In this document: in pieces, positions 25,415 through 33,937 of the stretch
Layout: each line of letters begins with the position of its first letter
Position numbering within the stretch: the first letter of the stretch is position 1
From: JAFIEN01 sp051859505
GTDB lineage: Bacteria > Pseudomonadota > Alphaproteobacteria > Rhodobacterales > Rhodobacteraceae
NCBI GenBank assembly: GCA_051859505.1
Contig: JBHYFN010000006.1
Span: 1-64,000, forward strand
Direction of reading: 5' to 3'
Length of the DNA: 64,000 nucleotides
Notes under the pieces: model-generated
The model's input: only the letters and a program-made list of their open reading frames with translations
What the model was told of the DNA's origin: nothing
Database searches by the model: none
Translations under genes and position numbers: made by a program

Positions 25415-25984
25415 TCAGGCCCGCCCGGATTGCGACGACAGCGTCAGAGGGTCCACCCCGATGGATTTCAGCGCGGCCGCCCATTTGTGTTCATTCGCCC
25501 GCCCGAAGACAAGCTCGGCCCGCGCCGGCGCGGTCAGCCAGTCGTTGCGCAGGATCTCTCCCTCAAGCTGGCCCGGCCCCCAGCCGGCATAGCCCAGCGC
25601 CAGCAGGCAGGACCGGGGCCCCTGACCTTCGGCGATTCGTTCAAGGATGTCGCGGGTGGCCGTCATGGCGATGCCCTCGTCCACCTCGAGCGTGCCCTCA
25701 GCCGTGGGAATGTCGCGCGAATGCAGGACGAAGCCCCGCCCATGTTCGACCGGCCCGCCGAAATGGATGCGCAGATCGGGAAGCTTGCCTTCGTAAGGAA
25801 TCTCGAGCTCGTCCAGAAGCCGGTTCAGCCGCATGTTCGTGGCGGGCTTGTTCACGATCAGGCCCATCGAGCCTTCGGCGGAATGGACGCAGATATAGAC
25901 CACGCTTTGCGCGAAACGCGGATCGCCCATGCCGGGCATGGCAATCAGCAGGCTGCCGGCAAGTTCGGTTTGCAACGAGACCAT
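25415..25984 (-). CDS. AlgH/UPF0301 (DUF179) family protein
   Basis: 189 residues. The family pattern is clear: LAGSLLIAMPGMGDPRFAQSVVYIC near the start, GLIVNKP, then HFGGPVEHGRGFVLHS and a C-terminal LALGYAGWGPGQLE...NDWL. The protein is soluble and widespread; biochemical role unknown despite the AlgH name from Pseudomonas alginate regulation. The ATG at 25984 opens the family-conserved segment; an earlier in-frame start would add a non-conserved 21-residue stretch. It diverges from the DsbD-domain gene. Confidence 0.9.
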   Translation of the reverse strand: MVSLQTELAGSLLIAMPGMGDPRFAQSVVYICVHSAEGSMGLIVNKPATNMRLNRLLDELEIPYEGKLPDLRIHFGGPVEHGRGFVLHSRDIPTAEGTLEVDEGIAMTATRDILERIAEGQGPRSCLLALGYAGWGPGQLEGEILRNDWLTAPARAELVFGRANEHKWAAALKSIGVDPLTLSSQSGRA

Positions 25985-26088
25985 CCATTGATGATGTGTT
26001 GCGCACCTTCGACACGCAAGGGGCCGGGTGGCAAACTCTCTCGCCAAAGTGACTTTTCATTACAAGACCTTTGCAGGAAACCAAGGCG

Positions 26089-26886
26089 ATGAAGACTCGC
26101 GTCCTTGCCCCGATCGCCTTCTGCCTCGCCCTTCCGGCCCTTGCCAGCCCGCCTGCGGATGTCGTGCAGGTGGATATCCTTCCGGGCTGGCGGACCGACC
26201 ACGGCACGCATATGGCGGGCATCCGCTTCACCCTAGCGCCGGGCTGGAAAACCTATTGGCGGGCACCGGGCGATGCCGGCATTCCGCCGCTGTTCGACTG
26301 GACCGGCAGCCAGAACGTCGCCGGGGCCGAGTTTCACTGGCCGGTGCCGCATGTGTTTGATCAGAACGGCATGCGCTCGATCGGCTATTCGGATCAGTTC
26401 GTCCTGCCGGTCGAGATCGTCCCCGGCCGGCCGGACGAGGCGGTGGTTCTGGGCGGCGAGGTTGAGTTCGGCGTCTGCCGCGACATCTGCATCCCCGTGC
26501 GGCTGGAGCTGTCCGCCAGCCTCGAGGCCGGAATGGGCCGTGATCCCGCGCTTGTCGCGGCGCTGGTGGACCGGCCCCTTACCGCGGCGGAGGCTCAGGT
26601 GACGCAGGCGCATTGCGCCATTGCCCCTTCGGAAAACGGTCTGTCGATCACGGCGACCCTTGCCCTGCCCTATTCCGGCGGGCCCGAGAACGTCGTGATC
26701 GAGCCGGGCCGCCCCGGGGTCTGGGTCTCGGAGCCCAGCGTGACCCGAGAGGGCGACATGCTGATCGCAAGCGCCCAGATGGTTCATGTATCGGGCACGG
26801 GCTTTGCGGTGGACCGGTCGCAGCTTCGGATCACGGTCCTGGGGCGCAACATGGCCGTGGATGTGCGGGGCTGTTCCGCAGGTTAG
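26089..26886 (+). CDS. Secreted DsbD N-terminal-domain-like protein
   Basis: 265 residues with a Sec signal peptide (about 1-19, LPALA-SP). The mature protein is a beta-rich domain like the periplasmic alpha domain of DsbD, with the redox-type pair in FGVCRDICIP and motifs GWKTYWRAPGDAGIPP and SDQFVLPVEI. It probably exchanges disulfides or shuttles reductant in the periplasm, but no membrane domain is encoded here, so its electron donor is unknown. The ATG at 26089 begins the signal peptide; a TTG six codons earlier is less likely. It ends convergently, sharing stop bases with the RND pump gene. Confidence 0.82.
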   Translation: MKTRVLAPIAFCLALPALASPPADVVQVDILPGWRTDHGTHMAGIRFTLAPGWKTYWRAPGDAGIPPLFDWTGSQNVAGAEFHWPVPHVFDQNGMRSIGYSDQFVLPVEIVPGRPDEAVVLGGEVEFGVCRDICIPVRLELSASLEAGMGRDPALVAALVDRPLTAAEAQVTQAHCAIAPSENGLSITATLALPYSGGPENVVIEPGRPGVWVSEPSVTREGDMLIASAQMVHVSGTGFAVDRSQLRITVLGRNMAVDVRGCSAG

Positions 26887-29800
26887 GCCGACCGCTCCTT
26901 GCCACCGCGCGCAAGGGCGACGATGGCCGCCACGAGGTAGATCGCCAGAAAGACGGCGATCAGCCCGAGCGCGAAGATCCCCAGCACCTGACCCGTGCCT
27001 CCCTCCAGCATCGGCAGATGCGCGACCAGCGCGGGCCAGGCCGCGCCCGTCAGGATCACCGGCAGGACCAGCGCCGCGAACAGCCCCGCCGCAGCCACCG
27101 CCGCCAGCCGCGTGGGCCAAACCGCGCCTTGCCCCATCGCCCGGCGCATCCCGGCCATCTGCTTTTCCCAATCGTGCTGCACGGCAAGGACCGAGGGCAC
27201 GATCAGCAGCACCAGCAGCATCCCGAAGGCCAGACCATAGACCAGCGTCACCACCGTGGGTTTGAGGAATTCGGCCTGGTTCGACCCTTCGTACAAGAGC
27301 GGCGTCAGCCCCAGCACGGTCGTGGCCGTCGTCAGGAAGACCGGCCGCAGCCTGTCCACGGCCCCATCGATGATCGCGGGGATGCGGCCGCGGTTCTCGG
27401 CATATTCGTCGATCGTCGTGGTCAGAACGATGGAATCGTTGATGATGATCCCCGTCATTCCCAGCAGGCCCACCACGGTGAACATGCTCATCGGGATGCC
27501 CCAGACAGCATGCCCCCAGATCGCCCCGATCAGGCCGAAGGGGATCACCGCCATCACCACGATGGGCCGCGTCCAGCTGCCGAATACCCAGGCGAGCACA
27601 AGGAAGATGCCGGTCAGGCAAAGGATCAGCCCGGTCCGGGCGTCGTTCATGAACTGCTCTTCCTGCTCGCTCAGCCCCGAAAGCTGGGTGCCGATGCCGA
27701 AGCGGGTTTCCAGCGCGGGCAGCAGGTCTTCGCGCAGCTGCCGCATCACCTCGGTCGCGCGATCGGGGTTGTCGTCGGCCAGATCGCCCGTGACCGACAC
27801 CAGCATCACCCCGTTCTCGCGCCGCACGGTGGAAAAGCCGGTGCGCCGTTCGACCGTGACGATATCGGCGAGCGGCAGGTAATCCCCCGAGGCGGTGCGC
27901 AACAGCGTGCGGTCCAGGAAATCGGCGGTCAGCTCATGGGCCGGAAGCTCCACCCGGATCGTGGCGCTGCGCGAACCCATCGGATAGGTCGCGGCCTCGA
28001 TCCCGTTCAGCCTGTCGCGCAGGGTGCGGCCAAGCGTGTCGATGGTGAAACCCAGAGCCTGCCCCTGCGGGGTGAGGTTCAGGATCAGCTCTTCCTTGTC
28101 ATAGGTCAGCGAATCGTCCAGCCCCGACACCTCGGGGAACTGGGCAAGCTCGGACTTGAGAACCTCTGCCGCGGCTTTCAGCGTTTCGGCATCCGCGCCG
28201 AACAGCCGGACCGAGATATCATCGCCCCCCGGCCCCGAGGCCCAGCTGCGGAAGCTGACCGTTTCGGCCATCGGATGCTGGCGGATGCGCTCCTGCAGGG
28301 CCATGACGAATTCGGTCGAGGAATAGGGCCGCTGGTCGGCGTCGATCAGCTGGATCGTGATCGCCCCCATCTGCCAGCTTTCGCGGTTTTCCGTTCCCGA
28401 CAGCGCCCGCCCGGAATTGCCGCCGATCTCGGCCACGACATAGGTCAGCGGGCTGACCCCGTCGCGTTCGGCATATTCGGCGCCCAGTTCCTCGGTCGCG
28501 CGCTGCATCTCGCGCATCATTTCCAGGCTGTCGTCGCGGGTGGCGCCGGGCAGCATGACGAAATTGCCGCTGACCGACCCCTGCTCGGGGGCCGAGAAGA
28601 AGCGCCAGTTCACATCGCCCCGGATCACCATCGCCGCCTGACTGGCCAGAAGCAGAAGCGCCCCCGCAAGCACCGGATAGCGCGCCCAGATCACCAGCCC
28701 CATGAACGGACGGAACACCCGTTCGGAAAACCAGGCGAAGCCGCGGTTGACCTGTTTCGACGGCCAGTCGTACCAATGCTCTTTCGCGGCGCCCGCTCCC
28801 GCATGGGCCATGTGATGCGGCAGGATCAGGAAGCATTCCACAAGGCTGGCAAGGATGACAACGATCACCGTGTAGGGGATCGCGGCGATCAGGTCGCCGA
28901 AGCGCCCGCCGATCACGATCAGCCCCATGAAGGCGATGACGGTCGTGATCGAGGCGGCAAGGACCGGCGTGAACATCCGCCGCGCCGCATTCTCGGCCGC
29001 GGTGAAGGGATCCTCGCCAAGGGTGCGGCGTCGGAAATCGGAATGCTCGCCCACCACGATGGCGTCATCGACCACGATCCCCAGCATCAGGATCAGCGCG
29101 AAAAGCGACATCATGTTGATGGTCAGACCGGCCAGCCACATGAAGAAGATGCCCGCCAGCATGGCGATGGGAATCCCCGCCGCCACCCAGAAGGCGGTGC
29201 GGGCGTTCAGGAACAGGAACAGCAGGATCACGACAAGGCCAAGCCCCACAAGCCCGTTGTCGATCAGAAGGCCGATCCGGCCCGAGATCGCCTCGGCCCG
29301 TGAATTGACCAGATCCACCGTCACGCCCGAGGGAACGGTCGCCCGCACCTCGGCCGCGACGCGGCGGACCGCATCCTCAAGGCCGATGGCATCGCCGGCG
29401 GCAGAACGGTCGACCCGGATCTGCACCGCCGGATTGTCGCCCACGAAATAGGCCCGGTCGCGGTCGATCCCCTCGACCCGCACATCGGCCACATCGCCGA
29501 TGGTCAGGGTCGATCCGTCCGCCGCCCGGCGCAGGGTGATCGCGGCGATATCCTCGGCGGTGCGGCTGGGCGTGCCGGTGCGCACCCGTGCCGTGCCGCT
29601 GACCTCGCCCGCCGGATCGGCGCTGACCTCGCGCGCGATGGCGGCCGAGATGTCCGAAAGGCCGATATCGTGGCGGATCAGCGAAATCGACGGCACTTCG
29701 ACGATGGTCGAGGGGGCAGCCACCCCCATGATCGAGGCCCGCGTCACCCCTTCGGCGAACAGCCGGCCCACCATCTCGTCGGCGATGCGGCCAAGCTGAT

Positions 29801-30278
29801 CGACGCCGACGGGGCCGGTGATGACAACATCCGTCACCCTGTCGGACCAGCCCGACCGCCGCACCTGCGGATCGTCGGCATCGGCCGGCAGGTCGCGCAG
29901 CGCGTCGACGGCCAGCTGAACCTCCTCGGCGGCCTTGTCCATGTCGTAGCCGGGCTCGAACTCCAGCCGGATCGCGGCGCGACCCTCGCTCGAGCTGGCC
30001 TGTGTCAGGGTCACGCCCTCGACGTTCAGCAGCGCGGGCTCCATGACCTGGACGATGGCGGCGTCCACATCCTCGGCCCCGGCACCCGACCAGTTGACCG
30101 ATACGGTGATGTTGTCGATCACCACATCGGGAAAGAACTGCGTGCGCATCTGCGGAAAGGCCAGAAGGCCCGCCGCGACCATGATGACCATGAGAAGGTT
30201 GGCGACCGTCCGGTGCCGGACGAAGTACCCCAGTATCCCGGCGGCCTTGTCGGAGACTCGATCGAAGCCAAGCGCCAT
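26883..30278 (-). CDS. RND efflux transporter (AcrB/MexB superfamily) with extended C-terminus
   Basis: 1131 residues, an inner-membrane drug/proton antiporter. The N-terminal membrane helix is followed by pore domains, and TM4 carries the paired Asp of the proton relay (LGIVVDDAIVVGEH). Conserved family stretches such as GIIINDSIVL and FMGLIVIGGRFGD are visible. It is about 90 residues longer than the usual ~1040: after the last normal helix (LLVLLIVPSVLAVQHDW) two further hydrophobic segments occur before the end. The ATG overlaps the adaptor stop (TGATG at 30278). No outer-membrane channel gene is present in the window. Confidence 0.9.
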   Translation of the reverse strand: MALGFDRVSDKAAGILGYFVRHRTVANLLMVIMVAAGLLAFPQMRTQFFPDVVIDNITVSVNWSGAGAEDVDAAIVQVMEPALLNVEGVTLTQASSSEGRAAIRLEFEPGYDMDKAAEEVQLAVDALRDLPADADDPQVRRSGWSDRVTDVVITGPVGVDQLGRIADEMVGRLFAEGVTRASIMGVAAPSTIVEVPSISLIRHDIGLSDISAAIAREVSADPAGEVSGTARVRTGTPSRTAEDIAAITLRRAADGSTLTIGDVADVRVEGIDRDRAYFVGDNPAVQIRVDRSAAGDAIGLEDAVRRVAAEVRATVPSGVTVDLVNSRAEAISGRIGLLIDNGLVGLGLVVILLFLFLNARTAFWVAAGIPIAMLAGIFFMWLAGLTINMMSLFALILMLGIVVDDAIVVGEHSDFRRRTLGEDPFTAAENAARRMFTPVLAASITTVIAFMGLIVIGGRFGDLIAAIPYTVIVVILASLVECFLILPHHMAHAGAGAAKEHWYDWPSKQVNRGFAWFSERVFRPFMGLVIWARYPVLAGALLLLASQAAMVIRGDVNWRFFSAPEQGSVSGNFVMLPGATRDDSLEMMREMQRATEELGAEYAERDGVSPLTYVVAEIGGNSGRALSGTENRESWQMGAITIQLIDADQRPYSSTEFVMALQERIRQHPMAETVSFRSWASGPGGDDISVRLFGADAETLKAAAEVLKSELAQFPEVSGLDDSLTYDKEELILNLTPQGQALGFTIDTLGRTLRDRLNGIEAATYPMGSRSATIRVELPAHELTADFLDRTLLRTASGDYLPLADIVTVERRTGFSTVRRENGVMLVSVTGDLADDNPDRATEVMRQLREDLLPALETRFGIGTQLSGLSEQEEQFMNDARTGLILCLTGIFLVLAWVFGSWTRPIVVMAVIPFGLIGAIWGHAVWGIPMSMFTVVGLLGMTGIIINDSIVLTTTIDEYAENRGRIPAIIDGAVDRLRPVFLTTATTVLGLTPLLYEGSNQAEFLKPTVVTLVYGLAFGMLLVLLIVPSVLAVQHDWEKQMAGMRRAMGQGAVWPTRLAAVAAAGLFAALVLPVILTGAAWPALVAHLPMLEGGTGQVLGIFALGLIAVFLAIYLVAAIVALARGGKERSA

Positions 30279-31735
30279 CAGCTTCCCATCCGGCTTTCAA
30301 GCTGGGCGACCATCTCGGCGGGCACCTCGTCCTGTTCAAGCTGGGCAAGGATGCGCGACTTGGCCTCGGCCGGCATGGCGTTGTTGGCCTGCACGAATTC
30401 GACCAGTTTCGCGCGACGCTCTTCGGTCAGTTCGATCATTTCCGGTTCCGGGTCCGGCGCGGTGCTGCCATCGGGCAGGATCGGGCGCACAAGGATGCCC
30501 TCGCCCAGAAGCGGCGTGCGTTCCGCCACGATCCGGGCCCCCTCAAGATCCGCGCGGACGATGATCAGATCGCCCTGCCGCCGCAAAAGCTCGGCCGGGG
30601 CGGGGTTCAGGCGGTTTTCCTCGCTCACGACCAGAACCGTCCCGTCCGAGGCCAGCGCGGTTGCGGGCAGGAAGGCCACATCGTCAAGCGGCGGCTCTTC
30701 GACCCTGACGGTCACGAAATCGCCCGGGCGCAGCCCGGCGGCCCCGTCGATCCCGGCAAAGATCAGACGGCCCGTCTGCCCTTCGCCGACGCTTGCCGCC
30801 TCGCGGCTGATCTGGCCATCGGCAAGGATCGACACGCCCGCCACATCCAGCGCCACCGTGACCGGCGCGCCGATGAAGCTTCCGTCCTCGCCCAGAAGCT
30901 GGGCATATTGCGCGGTCGAGACGCGGAAGGCGACCTCGAGAGCGGTCGGGTCGATCAGCTGGCCGATCTGTTCATTCGCCGTCACCCGCGATCCGGGCGC
31001 GATGGTCACATCCGACAGCACCCCGTCAAAGGCCGCGTAGATGCGGGTGTCGGCCAGCGCGCGCTCGGCCTCGGCCAGGTTGATCTCTTGGCGCGCGATC
31101 AGGCTTGTGGCCTGGTCGATGCGGGCTTCGGCCTGGGCGACGGATTGCCGCGCCGTCAGGACCGCCTGCTGTGCGCTCGAGGCCGCAAGCTCGGCAGCCT
31201 CGAGGTCGGGGGCGGTGCCGATCCCGCGGTCCTGCAGGTCGCGCTGGCGCTGCAGCGCCTGATCGCGCAGGGCCACCTGCGCCTCGGCCCCGGAAAGCGT
31301 GTCGCGGCTCAGGTCAAGCGCGCGTTCGGCATCGCGCAGCTCGGCCTGGGCATCGGTCAGGTCCGCGCGCACGCGCGACAGGGTCGCTTCGGCCTCGACC
31401 GGGTCGATCTGCGCCAGAAGCTGACCAGCGGCGACCGCGCCGCCTTCGACGAATTCGGGCGCAAGCTCTGTCACCGTGCCGCCCGCCGAGCTGCGCAGGG
31501 CCAGCGTCCGGCGCGAGCGCAATTCGCCGAACACGGTCAGTTCGGGTGTCAGCGTTCCGCTTTCAAAGGTGACGACATTGACCGAGGTGACGCGTTCGCG
31601 CTGCGGAAAGCTGGGCGCTTCGGCATTGATGCGCGAGTCCACGGCAAGGTAGATCGACCGCCCCGCAAGACCCAGAAGGGCCAAGGTCAGGGACAGAAGA
31701 AACAGTCCGACAAGGGAACGCCGCAGGAAGCGCAT
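30278..31735 (-). CDS. Membrane fusion protein (RND adaptor)
   Basis: 485 residues. An N-terminal membrane anchor (RRSLVGLFLLSLTLALLGLAG) leads to a biotinyl-lipoyl-like half (GGTVTELAPEFVEGGAV...GQLLAQIDP), a long Ala/Glu/Arg-rich coiled coil (about 120-225), the second lipoyl half (DTRIYAAFDGVLSDVTIAPG) and a beta-barrel. It bridges the RND pump to an outer-membrane channel. After the barrel a ~55-residue charged helical tail is present (EERRAKLVEF...RILAQLEQ), which is not standard in the family. The ATG at 31735 begins the anchor; the open frame before it has no anchor character. Confidence 0.9.
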   Translation of the reverse strand: MRFLRRSLVGLFLLSLTLALLGLAGRSIYLAVDSRINAEAPSFPQRERVTSVNVVTFESGTLTPELTVFGELRSRRTLALRSSAGGTVTELAPEFVEGGAVAAGQLLAQIDPVEAEATLSRVRADLTDAQAELRDAERALDLSRDTLSGAEAQVALRDQALQRQRDLQDRGIGTAPDLEAAELAASSAQQAVLTARQSVAQAEARIDQATSLIARQEINLAEAERALADTRIYAAFDGVLSDVTIAPGSRVTANEQIGQLIDPTALEVAFRVSTAQYAQLLGEDGSFIGAPVTVALDVAGVSILADGQISREAASVGEGQTGRLIFAGIDGAAGLRPGDFVTVRVEEPPLDDVAFLPATALASDGTVLVVSEENRLNPAPAELLRRQGDLIIVRADLEGARIVAERTPLLGEGILVRPILPDGSTAPDPEPEMIELTEERRAKLVEFVQANNAMPAEAKSRILAQLEQDEVPAEMVAQLESRMGS

Positions 31736-31790
31736 GATGGGCAAAGTCCTTCCGTTCAGCCCTAAATGGTAGTCCACACGGCGATTTGTC

Positions 31791-31809
31791 CAGTGAAGCG
31801 GTGTCACTG
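31791..31809. promoter_or_regulatory. Inverted repeat upstream of the RND operon
   Basis: CAGTGA-N7-TCACTG, perfect 6-bp arms, lies 56-74 bases before the adaptor ATG and 27 bases past the moaB stop. It could be a repressor operator for the pump operon or a weak terminator of moaB. No TetR-type gene is adjacent. Confidence 0.35.
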
Positions 31810-31835
31810 ACGCGCGAGGGGATGTTTCAGCGCCT

Positions 31836-32378
31836 CTATTTCCGGCGCAGATGCTCGTCCAGCCGGGGCAGGATCTCGACGAAGTTGCAGGGGCGGTGAC
31901 GGTAGTCGAGCTGAAGCTTCAGGATCTCGTCCCAGGCATCGCGGCAGGCGCCGGGGCTTCCGGGCAGGGCGAAAAGATAGGTTCCCCCCGCCACGCCACC
32001 CGTGGCGCGGCTTTGCACCGCGCTGGTGCCGATCTTCTGCATCGAGACGATGGTAAAGACGGTGGCGAAGGCCTCGATCTCTTTCTCATAGACATCGCGA
32101 TGCGCCTCGACGGTCACATCGCGCCCCGTCAGGCCGGTGCCCCCGGTCGTCAGGATCACGTCCACCCCCGGATCGGCGATCCAGTCGCGCAGCCGCCCCG
32201 CGATCAGCGCCCGGTCGTCGGGAAGGATCCCCCGGGCGGCCAGCACATGCCCCGCTTCGGTCAGGCGCTCGACCAGCGTGTCGCCAGAGCGGTCGTCGGC
32301 GGGCGTGCGGGTGTCGCTTACCGTCAGGACGGCGATGCGCAGGGGCAGGAAGGCCCGGGTTTCGTCGATGCGGGACAT
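31836..32378 (-). CDS. moaB: Molybdenum cofactor biosynthesis protein B
   Basis: 180 residues, a MogA/MoaB-type molybdopterin-binding fold. The core motif TTGGTGLTGRDVT and the sequence SAVQSRATGGVAGGTYLFALPGSPGA are diagnostic. It adenylylates molybdopterin or supports that step. One base separates it from the LysE gene upstream on the same strand, and the RND operon follows. A MoeB-like enzyme is at 13431 but is not linked. Confidence 0.93.
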   Translation of the reverse strand: MSRIDETRAFLPLRIAVLTVSDTRTPADDRSGDTLVERLTEAGHVLAARGILPDDRALIAGRLRDWIADPGVDVILTTGGTGLTGRDVTVEAHRDVYEKEIEAFATVFTIVSMQKIGTSAVQSRATGGVAGGTYLFALPGSPGACRDAWDEILKLQLDYRHRPCNFVEILPRLDEHLRRK

Positions 32379-32379
32379 G

Positions 32380-32997
32380 CTACCCCCTCTGCATCAGCGC
32401 CAGCCGCAGGGCAAGGCCGGCAAAGATCGTGGCCGAGACGCGCCCCAGCCACAGGCCCGCCTTGGGCGATGCCGCGAGCCGCCGCCCGATACCCCCGGCC
32501 GACAGGCCCACCGCGCCGTTGATGATGAGGCCCCCCAGCGAAAGGATCGCGCCAAGGATCAGGAACTGCGGCAGGACCGGGCGGGACGGGTCGGTGAACT
32601 GCGGCAGGAAGGCCAGAACGAACAGGATGACCTTGGGATTGGTCAGGTTCACGGCCAGCCCCTCGCGGAAGGCGCGGGCGGGGTTGATCGTCGCGCCGCC
32701 CGCCGCTGCGGGCCCTGCGCGCATCAGCCGGAATGCCAGCCAAAGCAGATAGGCCACGCCCAGCCAGCGGATCACCTCGAAGGCCGCCGGAATGGTGGCC
32801 AGCAGCGCGCCCAGGCCCAGCCCCGCGACGGTGACGTGGATCATGCAGCCCAGCGCGATCCCCGCATCTGCCGCAAGGGCCGCGCGCGGCCCCCCGCGCA
32901 GCCCCTGACCCAGGCAGAACATCATGTCCGCCCCCGGCGTCAGGTTCAGCGCCAGCGCCGCCGGGACAAAGGCCAGAAGAACGATCCAGTCCACCAT
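32380..32997 (-). CDS. LysE-family amino-acid exporter
   Basis: 205 residues with about six hydrophobic segments, starting MVDWIVLLAFVPAALALNLTPGADM, the RhtB/LysE pattern with a Gly-rich loop GLRGGPRAAL. It probably exports an amino acid or a derivative; the substrate is unknown. The start overlaps the upstream glycosylase stop as TGATG, fixing it against a longer upstream frame. Confidence 0.88.
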   Translation of the reverse strand: MVDWIVLLAFVPAALALNLTPGADMMFCLGQGLRGGPRAALAADAGIALGCMIHVTVAGLGLGALLATIPAAFEVIRWLGVAYLLWLAFRLMRAGPAAAGGATINPARAFREGLAVNLTNPKVILFVLAFLPQFTDPSRPVLPQFLILGAILSLGGLIINGAVGLSAGGIGRRLAASPKAGLWLGRVSATIFAGLALRLALMQRG

Positions 32998-33833
32998 CAC
33001 CCCCGCCCCAGAAGCCGCGCCTTGAGCGCCAGCAGATCGGCCCATGCCTCGCGCTTGGCGGGCGGGTTGCGCAGAAGATAGGCGGGATGGAACATCGGCA
33101 GGGTGGGGCGGTCCAGCGCTGCCGTCCAGGTCCCGCGCAACCGGGTGATGCCGGTCCGGCCCAGCAGCGCCTGACAGGGCGTGTTGCCCATCAGGACCAG
33201 CACCTCGGGCGCGGCAAGCTCCACGTGGCGGGTCAGGAAGGGCAGGAACATCGCAATCTCGGCCGCCTCTGGCGTGCGGTTGCCGGGCGGGCGCCAGGGC
33301 AGGACATTGGTGATGTAGACGCCGTCCTGCGGCGTCTCGGCGCTGCGCGACAGGCCGATGGCGTCCAGCATCCGGTCAAGCAGCTGCCCGGCGCGGCCGA
33401 CGAAGGGCAGGCCCTTGATATCCTCGTCATTCCCCGGCGCCTCGCCCACGATCATCACGCGGGCGGCGGGGGTGCCATCGGCAAAGACGAAACTGCGCGC
33501 GGCGGGTTTCAGGGGGCTGTGAGGATAGGCCTCCATCGCGCGGGCAAGCTCGGGCAGGGTTGTGGCGGCGGTTGCGGCGGCACGGGCCTCGGCGACAGGG
33601 TCCACCGCAGCGGCCGGAGGGAGGCCGGGCGGGCTGCCAGTCGAGTCGGACTTCGGGTCGGTCGTCGGGGCGTTGGTCGAGGCGCGATCCGGCGCAGGTG
33701 CCATGCGCGCTGGGCTGTCGTCGGACAGGGCATAGCGATCGACCGGCTCATCGCCGATCGCCTCATCCGCGCCAAGCTCGGCCTGCCACAGCAGGAGCGC
33801 GCGCGCCCGACTCGCCTCTATCTCGGTCAACAT
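32997..33833 (-). CDS. Family-4 uracil-DNA glycosylase
   Basis: 278 residues. The first ~95 residues are an Ala/Pro-rich leader of low complexity. The enzyme domain follows with the uracil-binding GEAPGNDED, FVGRAGQLLD, the segment NVLPWRPPGNR and the C-terminal MFHPAYLLRNP carrying the catalytic-region His. It removes uracil from DNA; dut at 12928 is the other uracil-control gene here, though unlinked. The usual Cys-x-x-Cys ligand motif of family-4 4Fe-4S enzymes before the uracil-binding motif is not seen; the stretch there reads EAYPHSPLK. Only one Cys (NTPCQALLG) is obvious. Confidence 0.88.
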   Translation of the reverse strand: MLTEIEASRARALLLWQAELGADEAIGDEPVDRYALSDDSPARMAPAPDRASTNAPTTDPKSDSTGSPPGLPPAAAVDPVAEARAAATAATTLPELARAMEAYPHSPLKPAARSFVFADGTPAARVMIVGEAPGNDEDIKGLPFVGRAGQLLDRMLDAIGLSRSAETPQDGVYITNVLPWRPPGNRTPEAAEIAMFLPFLTRHVELAAPEVLVLMGNTPCQALLGRTGITRLRGTWTAALDRPTLPMFHPAYLLRNPPAKREAWADLLALKARLLGRG

Positions 33834-33937
33834 GGGGCCAATCTAGCGGCCCGCCGCGGGAAAGGGCAGGGGGATCGCATCCCGGCCTTGCCGGGAAGGT
33901 CCGGTTGCGGGAAAGCTGCCTTCGGAAAGGGAGCGCC

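Noticed and set aside
26613..29303. Long plus-strand frame (about 896 codons) opposite the RND pump gene
   Set aside because: Antisense shadow; low-complexity His/Gln/Arg content and no ribosome site.
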